A stretch of 5,358 bases of DNA from the NCBI GenBank assembly GCA_029051445.1, contig JAIDKP010000332.1, positions 1 to 5,358 of the forward strand. Direction: 5' to 3'. The position numbers and the translations under genes are program-made. The notes beneath the pieces are model-generated. The model searched no databases and had not been told where the DNA came from. It saw nothing but the letters and a program-made list of their open reading frames with translations. Source of the DNA: Muribaculaceae bacterium. GTDB taxonomy: Bacteria > Bacteroidota > Bacteroidia > Bacteroidales > Muribaculaceae. Shown here in pieces: positions 1 to 5,358 of the stretch (position 1 is the stretch's first letter; each line of letters starts with the position of its first letter).

Positions 1-266
1 CGCTCAAGAAAATGGGATGCGAGATAGGCACTAACTCCACTCCTATTATCCCGCTCTTTCTCCGTGACAACTTCAAAACGTTCACCATCACCCGCGACCT
101 TCTGGATGAAGGCATTTTTGTCAATCCAGTAGTATCGCCGGCCGTAGCACCTCACGACACCCTGATACGTTTCAGCCTCATGGCCACCCACACACAGGCA
201 CAGGTCGAGTGCGCTCTTGAAAAAATCGAGAAAGTCTTTAAGAAAAACGGCATTCTTCTCAGCTAA
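1..266 (+). CDS. spt: Serine palmitoyltransferase-like alpha-oxoamine synthase, C-terminal end (5'-partial)
   Basis: Only the last 87 or so codons are present; the first whole codon starts at base 3 and the TAA stop is at 264-266. The family is PLP-dependent alpha-oxoamine synthases (about 400 residues), which condense an amino acid with an acyl-CoA in the cytoplasm. Seen here are the C-terminal small-domain hallmarks: a TPIIPLFLRD strand, then LLDEGIFVNPV, then an APHDTLIRFSLMATHT block, and a closing amphipathic helix (QVECALEKIEKVFKK). The NPV and RFSLMATHT wording fits serine palmitoyltransferase, the first enzyme of sphingolipid synthesis in Bacteroidales, better than BioF or glycine C-acetyltransferase (Kbl). 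The PLP lysine and the rest of the active site lie upstream, outside the window, so the exact substrate is inferred. A strong terminator follows 22 bases downstream, so the gene is transcriptionally separate from what follows. Confidence 0.82.
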   Translation, partial: LKKMGCEIGTNSTPIIPLFLRDNFKTFTITRDLLDEGIFVNPVVSPAVAPHDTLIRFSLMATHTQAQVECALEKIEKVFKKNGILLS

Positions 267-288
267 ACGAAGACTCTCAATCAAGGAT

Positions 289-331
289 AAAACCGGGAGA
301 TCGCTAAATAATGCGATTACTCCCGGTTTTT
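289..331 (+). terminator. Rho-independent terminator after the spt-like gene
   Basis: An 11-bp perfect stem pairs AAAACCGGGAG (289-299) with CTCCCGGTTTT (320-330). Above a two-base bulge (318-319) it continues as a 5-bp stem, ATCGC (300-304) with GCGAT (313-317), capped by an 8-base AT-rich loop (305-312). A run of five T's (327-331) forms the tail, partly inside the stem. The GC-rich core and T-tract fit an intrinsic terminator for the upstream gene. The left arm begins with four A's, so weak termination on the opposite strand is possible, but no minus-strand gene is evident in this window. Confidence 0.9.
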
Positions 332-397
332 GCATACCTCCACCAAGCATCTGGCACATAAAATGCCTTTGTCTATTTTTTGGTTGCTGTTATTTGC
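332..397. other. AT-rich intergenic spacer upstream of the promoter
   Basis: This is the stretch between the terminator and the -7 element. It contains T-rich runs (376-381 is six T's) and a minor inverted repeat, GGCA 353-356 with TGCC 364-367. That repeat is too short to call an operator. I see no small gene or structured RNA in it. Confidence 0.4.
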
Positions 398-405
398 TAT
401 TTTTG
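379..405 (+). promoter_or_regulatory. Putative Bacteroidota-type promoter for the M16 peptidase gene
   Basis: TATTTTTG at 398-405 matches the Bacteroidota -7 consensus TAnnTTTG exactly and lies 27 bases before the ATG at 433. This implies a start point near 410-413 and a leader of about 20 bases. The -33 TTTG element is poorly placed: TTTG occurs at 379-382 (15-base spacer) and at 368-371 (26-base spacer), while roughly 19-21 bases is usual. The region is AT-rich and sits just after a terminator, which supports promoter function. The -7 assignment is fairly good, but the upstream element is uncertain. Confidence 0.55.
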
Positions 406-432
406 TAAAATAAACAAATACCAAAATCATCT

Positions 433-3249
433 ATGAAACGAATTCTGTTATGGATTTTGTCTGTCGTGTGTCTCGGAGCTATCCAGACCACCGCACAGCA
501 ACTTCCAAAAATGCCGCTTGATCCTCAGGTGAGATACGGCACACTCCCCAATGGTCTGACGTATTATATCCGGCACAATGAAAAGCCTAAAGGTCAGGCA
601 GATTTCTATATAGCGCAGAAAGTAGGATCGATACTCGAAGAGGATAATCAGCGCGGACTCGCACACTTTCTCGAGCACATGTGTTTCAACGGCACCGACA
701 ATTTCCCCGGAAACTCACTGATAAGCTGGCTGGAAGGCAATGGTGTGAAATTCGGTGTCAACCTCAACGCCTACACTTCGGTGGACGAAACGGTCTACAA
801 CATCTCCAATGTGCCTGTAGGGCGTGAAAGTGTGATAGACTCCGTGCTTCTCATACTTCACGACTGGGCCGACGGCCTCACTCTCGACCCTGAGGAGATC
901 GACAAGGAGCGCAGCGTGATACATGAGGAATGGCGCCGCAGTATGGTTGGTCAAATGCGCATACTTGAGAGACTTCTCCCGGAGATATATCCCGACAGCC
1001 GCTACGGCTACCGTCTGCCCATCGGCACAATAGATGTAATCGACAATTTCAAGCCGCAGGAAATACGCGACTATTACGAGACCTGGTATCGTCCCGACCA
1101 ACAGGGTATAATTGTAGTCGGCGACATCGATGTGGATCAGATCGAGAGGAAAATCGCCCGCACATTCGCAGAAATCAAGATGCCTGAGACGGTGAAGGAG
1201 CGTGTCTACTTCCCTGTGCCTGACACGAAAGGAACTATATATGCCATAGGCAGTGACAAGGAGCTGAGCAATCCGGTGATCCAGCTTATGATCAAGCAGG
1301 ACGCACTCCCCGACGAGCTCAAAGGCACACAGGCCGAACTTGCCTCGACATTCCTCACATACGTGATCAGCCACGTGCTCAACGAGCGTCTCAACGACAT
1401 AGCATCGAAGCCCGATGCACCTTTTGCTGCCGCAAGTGCAAGCTATGGCGATTTCATGCTCTCCAAGACCAAAGACGCTCTTACAATCGCAGCTCTGCCC
1501 AAGGGAGATGAGATGCCGACAGCATTGGCGGCAATGTATCGTGAGATGCTACGCGCGTCTAACGGCGGAATCACTCAGAGTGAATTTGAGCGTGCAAAGG
1601 CCGAATATATGTCGACACTTGAGTCGGCCTACAACGACCGTGCAAACGTGGAATCGGGTAAATATGTCAAGGAGTATGTCCGTCATTTCATCGACGGCGA
1701 GGTTTCGCCCGGTATAGAGGCCGAGTGGCAGTTCGCCCAGTTCATGGTGCCTCAGCTCCCGCTTGCCGCTATCAACGGCACACTGAAGGAAATGGTGACA
1801 GACGACAACCGCATTGTTATGGCACTCGTCCCTGAAGCCGAAGGATACACTGTGCCTACCAAAGAGCAACTTGCCGCTACCATGGCAGCAGTCGACAAAG
1901 AGGATATACAGCCATATGTAGATCAGACACGTGACGATCCATTTGTGAAGAATCTTCCCGCTCCCGGCAAGATTGTATCGGAAAAGAATCTGACAAATTG
2001 GGATGCCACAGAATGGACTCTGTCGAACGGAGCGAAGGTTGTTTTCAAGAGCACAAAGTTCAAAGACGACCAGATACTTTTCACTGCGTATGCCACCGGC
2101 GGCTCATCGGAGATTCCCGCCACACAGGCCGCCGACCTCATCGTGATGCCTTATGCATTTGAGAAACTCGGTTACGGCGACTACACTTCAAGTGACACTG
2201 AGAAATATCTTTCGGGCAAGAAGATCAGCCTCACTCCTCAGATCTCAGCCTATGAGCGCAGGCTCAACGGTTCAACGACTCCAAAGGATCTACAGACGCT
2301 GATGGAGCTGACATACAACCTGTTTACTTGTCCGTCGCTTGATGCAGAAGAATATGAGTCGCAGATATCGGCTCTCAAAGCCATGCTTGCCAATCAGGAG
2401 GCTACTCCCAACTACAAGTTCTCGGATCTGCTCAACAAGTCGCTGTATAACGACGCACGCCGCGGCATTATCAATAACGAAATTGCCGACAAGGCCTCGC
2501 GTGAGTCTATTCTCGACATACTGCACTCAATGACTGACAATGCAGCTGACTATATGTTTGTATTTGTAGGCAATGTGACCGCCGAGCAACTCAAACCGCT
2601 GTGCGAGCAGTATCTGGCTACGCTTCCTGCCGACAAAAACAAGAAGAGCGCATACAAGAGTGTGCCTTCGCTCGACATCGCCAAAGGCTCGGAAACGATT
2701 ATTGACAAGATGGAGATGCAGACTCCGCAGACGTTTGTGGCCATCATTGCCAGCGCCGACATGCCCTACACTGTACGCGACCGTGCCCTTGCCTCGATTG
2801 CCGGACAGATACTGAGCAAACGCCTCATCGGCACAGTGCGCGAGGAGATGGGGGCCGTATACTCGATATCGGCCTCAGGATCCCTTATTCCTTATGGCAG
2901 CGGAAATGCAGTCATCCAGTCGGTATTCCCAATGAAGCCCGAGATGAAGGATGAGGTACTGGCATATATCGCAGGACAGTTTGATGACATGAAGGAAAAC
3001 ATCAGCCAGGAAGAGCTTGCCAATGTAATCGAATACATGGTGAAGAGCGCAAAGGAAAACATGGAGAAAAACGAGGCTTGGAAAAACGCCATCATCCTCG
3101 GTGAATCGCTGCCCGGCATCGACACGATGAACGGAATCATCGAGCTTTACCAGTCGATCAAGCCGTCGGACGTGACAGACTTCATGACCCGACTGATGGA
3201 TCAGAACAACTACCGTGTCATCGTTCTTGACCCTAAAACAGCAGAATAA
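433..3249 (+). CDS. Secreted PqqL-like M16 family zinc metallopeptidase
   Basis: This 938-residue protein has the two-half architecture of M16 peptidases (pitrilysin/insulinase clan ME) and resembles E. coli PqqL in length and wording. Residues 1-21 form a Sec signal peptide (KR, a hydrophobic stretch, then QTTA before QQ), so it should act in the periplasm or at the envelope. The inverted zinc motif HFLEH is at 78-82: His78 and His82 are the zinc ligands and Glu81 the catalytic base. Glu159, in DKERSVIHEEW, is the probable third ligand, 77 residues on. The first M16_C-type domain begins near 207 with a YYETWYRP...VVGDID block. The second half starts near 525 (LSNGAKVVFKS), lacks HxxEH, and carries VFVGNVTAEQL near 708-718 and the Arg803/Tyr810 substrate-binding pattern (VREEMGAVYS). 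All key residues are present, so it should be active. It probably degrades peptides or unfolded proteins that fit the closed chamber, but the substrate is not evident. The ATG at 433 is chosen because it gives a clean signal peptide; there is no Shine-Dalgarno sequence, as is usual in this phylum. Confidence 0.93.
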   Translation: MKRILLWILSVVCLGAIQTTAQQLPKMPLDPQVRYGTLPNGLTYYIRHNEKPKGQADFYIAQKVGSILEEDNQRGLAHFLEHMCFNGTDNFPGNSLISWLEGNGVKFGVNLNAYTSVDETVYNISNVPVGRESVIDSVLLILHDWADGLTLDPEEIDKERSVIHEEWRRSMVGQMRILERLLPEIYPDSRYGYRLPIGTIDVIDNFKPQEIRDYYETWYRPDQQGIIVVGDIDVDQIERKIARTFAEIKMPETVKERVYFPVPDTKGTIYAIGSDKELSNPVIQLMIKQDALPDELKGTQAELASTFLTYVISHVLNERLNDIASKPDAPFAAASASYGDFMLSKTKDALTIAALPKGDEMPTALAAMYREMLRASNGGITQSEFERAKAEYMSTLESAYNDRANVESGKYVKEYVRHFIDGEVSPGIEAEWQFAQFMVPQLPLAAINGTLKEMVTDDNRIVMALVPEAEGYTVPTKEQLAATMAAVDKEDIQPYVDQTRDDPFVKNLPAPGKIVSEKNLTNWDATEWTLSNGAKVVFKSTKFKDDQILFTAYATGGSSEIPATQAADLIVMPYAFEKLGYGDYTSSDTEKYLSGKKISLTPQISAYERRLNGSTTPKDLQTLMELTYNLFTCPSLDAEEYESQISALKAMLANQEATPNYKFSDLLNKSLYNDARRGIINNEIADKASRESILDILHSMTDNAADYMFVFVGNVTAEQLKPLCEQYLATLPADKNKKSAYKSVPSLDIAKGSETIIDKMEMQTPQTFVAIIASADMPYTVRDRALASIAGQILSKRLIGTVREEMGAVYSISASGSLIPYGSGNAVIQSVFPMKPEMKDEVLAYIAGQFDDMKENISQEELANVIEYMVKSAKENMEKNEAWKNAIILGESLPGIDTMNGIIELYQSIKPSDVTDFMTRLMDQNNYRVIVLDPKTAE

Positions 3250-3281
3250 TAATCATAATAATACAAAAACCAATCAACACC

Positions 3282-4724
3282 ATGGCAACCACCAGACGTG
3301 AATTTATCAAAAACATATCTCTTGCCTCTGTAGGCATGGCGATAGGAGGTGCCGATATGGTAGCTAAAGCTGCTGAAAGCGCCGGCTATTCGGCCGTCCC
3401 CCAGACTCCCAAAGGAGGAAAAGTGAGAATCGCCTATATCGGTATCGGCAACCGCGGTGAGCAGATCATAGAAGATTTCGCAAGAACCGGTATGGTCGAT
3501 GTTGTCGCTCTGTGTGATGTAGATCTCGGAGCCGCACACACCCAAAAGATTCTTTCAAAGTATCCTAATGCAAAGCGATTCAAGGATTTCAGAAAGATGT
3601 TTGACGAAGCCGGCAATACCTTTGACGCAGTAGCTATCGCTACCCCCGACTTCTCGCATTTTCCTATAAGCATGCTGGCTCTCTCGGAAGGGAAGCATGT
3701 ATATGTAGAGAAACCTTTGGCTCGCACGTTCTATGAGGCAGAACTGCTGATGCAGGCAGCCAAGAACCGCCCGCATCTGGCTACTCAGGTGGGCAATCAG
3801 GGACATTCGGATGCCAACTATTTCCAGTTTAAAACCTGGCTTGACGCCGGCATCATAAAGGATGTCACAGCAATCACGGCTCACATGAATGAGGCTCGCC
3901 GCTGGCACAGCTGGGACAGCAATATGGATCGTTTTCCTGCCGGCCGACAGCTTCCTCCCGATCTTGACTGGGACACATGGCTCGGCACAGCGCAGCACCA
4001 CGACTATCACGATGATTTCCACATGGGACAGTGGCGGTGCTGGTATGACTTCGGCATGGGCGCTCTCGGCGACTGGGGGGCACATATACTCGACACTGCT
4101 CACGAATTCCTTGAGCTAGGTCTCCCCTATGAGGTGAACATGCTCTATGCAAACGGACATAACGACTATTTCTTCCCCTATTCGTCGACCATACTGTTTA
4201 AATTCCCTGCCCGCAAGAGCATGCCTCCGGTAGATGTGACGTGGTATGACGGACTCGACAACCTTCCGCCGATACCGGCCGGATATGGCGGCGGAGTATC
4301 GACCGCCGACGTTCCTGCATCGGGATTCAACGACGGCCCGTCCTCCAAGCTTAAACCCGGCAAGATCATCTACTCAAAAGACCTGATCTTCAAGGGTGGC
4401 AGCCACGGAAGCACCCTCAAGATCATTCCGGAGGAAAAGGCCAAGGAAATGGCCGACAAGCTCCCAGAGATCCCCAAGAGCCCGTCGAATCACTTTGAAA
4501 ATTTCCTTCTTGCCTGCCAGGGTCTTGAGAAGACACGCTCACCGTTTGAGATCAACGGTGTACTCAGTCAGGTATTCTGTCTCGGTGTACTTGCACAACG
4601 CCTGAACACTCAGCTTTTCTTTGATCCACGCACCAAGCAGATCACCAACAACGCGTTTGCCAACGCTATGCTCACCGGTGTTCCACCGCGCAAGGGCTGG
4701 GATCAGTACTACAAGATGGTATAA
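3282..4724 (+). CDS. Tat-signal Gfo/Idh/MocA family oxidoreductase, probable exported glycoside 3-dehydrogenase
   Basis: This 480-residue NAD(P)-dependent sugar oxidoreductase is full length for exported members of the family. The N-terminus carries a twin-arginine motif, RREFIK at 5-10, a mildly hydrophobic segment (about 12-27) and an A-K-A cleavage site near residue 30, so it is probably exported folded with its cofactor. The Rossmann fold begins at 48 with GIGNRG (54-59). An acidic CDVD (78-81) ends the second strand, which favours NAD over NADP. EKP at 143-145 supplies the conserved Lys144. GDWGAHILD (263-271) gives the Asp264-x3-His268 pair seen as catalytic residues in inositol dehydrogenase relatives. 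The C-terminus (PPRKGWDQYYKMV) is typical of the Bacteroidota/Planctomycetota subgroup. The gene starts 32 bases after the peptidase gene and ends 15 bases before the DUF1080 gene, so co-transcription is likely. Oxidation of a glycoside C3 hydroxyl is inferred from the DUF1080 neighbour and from related pairs in gut Bacteroides; substrate and electron acceptor cannot be read here. A GH109-like or other dehydrogenase activity is the alternative. Confidence 0.92.
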   Translation: MATTRREFIKNISLASVGMAIGGADMVAKAAESAGYSAVPQTPKGGKVRIAYIGIGNRGEQIIEDFARTGMVDVVALCDVDLGAAHTQKILSKYPNAKRFKDFRKMFDEAGNTFDAVAIATPDFSHFPISMLALSEGKHVYVEKPLARTFYEAELLMQAAKNRPHLATQVGNQGHSDANYFQFKTWLDAGIIKDVTAITAHMNEARRWHSWDSNMDRFPAGRQLPPDLDWDTWLGTAQHHDYHDDFHMGQWRCWYDFGMGALGDWGAHILDTAHEFLELGLPYEVNMLYANGHNDYFFPYSSTILFKFPARKSMPPVDVTWYDGLDNLPPIPAGYGGGVSTADVPASGFNDGPSSKLKPGKIIYSKDLIFKGGSHGSTLKIIPEEKAKEMADKLPEIPKSPSNHFENFLLACQGLEKTRSPFEINGVLSQVFCLGVLAQRLNTQLFFDPRTKQITNNAFANAMLTGVPPRKGWDQYYKMV

Positions 4725-4739
4725 TCACACGATACAAGA

Positions 4740-5358
4740 ATGAATACAAAATATCTGCTTCTGCCTCTTGCCATATTTGGTGCTTCATGCGCCAATAGCG
4801 GCCAGCAACAGACCTGCTGCGAGAATGAGGCTGCAACAGTCAAGTCAGTCCCGTCATTCCCCTCTCAGGGACAACCCGACAACACACTGTCGAGTGATGA
4901 TGTCGCCAACGGCTGGAAACTGCTTTGGGACGGAAAGACAACCGATGGGTGGCGCGGTGCCAAACTCGACAAGTTCCCCGAAAGCGGCTGGGCTATTGAA
5001 GACGGAGTGCTTAAAGTCAAGAAATCGGACGGAGCCGAGTCGGCCAATGGCGGCGATATTGTGACCGTCGACCAGTACGGCGATTTTGTTCTCTCAGTAG
5101 ATTTCAAGATCACTCCCGGAGCCAACAGCGGCATCAAATACTTTGTCGATCCTGACATGAATAAGGGCGAAGGCTCGGCTATCGGCTGCGAATTTCAAGT
5201 GCTCGACGATGACCTCCACCCTGATGCAAAACTCGGCGTCAAGGGCAACCGTACCTGCGCTTCGCTCTACGACCTTATTCCGGCTCCCACTACCAAACCG
5301 ATGCACAAGGAAGAATGGAACACGGCTGTTGTATTTGTCAATGGACCGCATGTAGAGC
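4740..5358 (+). CDS. DUF1080 lipoprotein, probable 3-keto-glycoside hydrolase (3'-partial)
   Basis: An open frame from ATG 4740 runs to the window edge without a stop (206 whole codons). The N-terminus is a lipoprotein signal: [17 protein letters not shown] with lipobox GASC, so Cys17 would be lipidated and the protein anchored in an envelope membrane. A polar linker of about 35 residues, with a CC pair at 26-27, precedes the domain. The DUF1080 (PF06439, concanavalin-like jelly-roll) fold starts near 59 with [13 protein letters not shown]. It continues with [11 protein letters not shown], then [20 protein letters not shown] (113-132), and then [15 protein letters not shown] (149-163), the most characteristic family block. 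Members usually have about 250-300 residues, so perhaps the last quarter is missing. The family cleaves 3-keto-glycosides made by a partner dehydrogenase, and that partner type lies 15 bases upstream. Substrate specificity is not evident. The ATG at 4740 is chosen because it gives the complete lipoprotein signal. Confidence 0.9.
   Translation, partial: MNTKYLLLPLAIFGASCANSGQQQTCCENEAATVKSVPSFPSQGQPDNTLSSDDVANGWKLLWDGKTTDGWRGAKLDKFPESGWAIEDGVLKVKKSDGAESANGGDIVTVDQYGDFVLSVDFKITPGANSGIKYFVDPDMNKGEGSAIGCEFQVLDDDLHPDAKLGVKGNRTCASLYDLIPAPTTKPMHKEEWNTAVVFVNGPHVE

Noticed and set aside
353..367. Short inverted repeat GGCA/TGCC as a possible operator
   Set aside because: Four-base arms are expected by chance, and there is no second copy to support a regulator site.
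217..408. 63-codon plus-strand frame overlapping the spt-like 3' end and the terminator
   Set aside because: It reads through the terminator hairpin into AT-rich spacer and overlaps a convincing coding frame. Its hydrophobic tail comes from T-rich promoter DNA.
715..1374. 219-codon minus-strand open frame
   Set aside because: It lies wholly inside the M16 gene, opposite the zinc-site region. Its translation shows no recognisable domain, while the plus-strand frame has clear motifs, so it is a shadow of a GC-ending codon pattern.
3250..3281. Possible separate promoter before the oxidoreductase gene
   Set aside because: The 32-base gap is A-rich (TAATAATCATAATAATAC) but has no TAnnTTTG or TTTG element. 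It fits an A-rich translation leader better.
4075..4080. Run of six G's inside the oxidoreductase gene, a possible slippage or phase-variation site
   Set aside because: It encodes the conserved W-G-A of GDWGAH and the frame is intact on both sides. A six-base run is short for phase variation.
3555..4103. 182-codon minus-strand open frame
   Set aside because: It is antisense to the conserved Gfo/Idh/MocA core and has no family features, leader or promoter.
4768..5064. 98-codon plus-strand frame near the window end
   Set aside because: It is out of frame with the DUF1080 gene, which is open from 4740 and carries the lipobox and family motifs.

Overview
The window looks like chromosomal DNA of a Bacteroidales bacterium (Bacteroidota). 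The signs are a serine palmitoyltransferase-type gene end (sphingolipid synthesis is a trait of this order), a TAnnTTTG-type -7 promoter element, A-rich leaders without Shine-Dalgarno motifs, and protein families typical of gut Bacteroidales. Base composition looks roughly balanced, with many GC-ending codons, which would suit a Muribaculaceae-like member better than an AT-rich Bacteroides. That finer placement is only a guess.

Layout, all on the + strand. (1) 1-266 is the 3' end of an alpha-oxoamine synthase gene, most like serine palmitoyltransferase. It is closed by a strong intrinsic terminator at 289-331. (2) 332-432 is an AT-rich promoter region with a perfect -7 match at 398-405. (3) 433-3249 encodes a full-length 938-residue secreted M16 zinc peptidase resembling PqqL. 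(4) 3282-4724 encodes a full-length 480-residue Gfo/Idh/MocA oxidoreductase with a twin-arginine signal. (5) 4740-5358 is the start of a DUF1080 (3-keto-glycoside hydrolase family) lipoprotein, which runs off the window end without a stop.

Genes 3 to 5 are separated by only 32 and 15 bases, with no visible terminator or promoter between them, so they probably share one transcript. The exported oxidoreductase and the DUF1080 lipoprotein form a recognisable pair. Related pairs in gut Bacteroidota oxidise a glycoside at C3 and then cleave the activated 3-keto-glycoside by elimination rather than by classical acid/base hydrolysis. All three products are predicted to work outside the cytoplasm. 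Why a peptidase should head this transcript is unclear, and it may be chance adjacency.

I saw no mobile elements, CRISPR arrays, tRNA or rRNA genes. The most interesting content is the oxidoreductase/DUF1080 pair and its link to the peptidase. This is an unusual carbohydrate-cleavage chemistry rather than a wholly new system.
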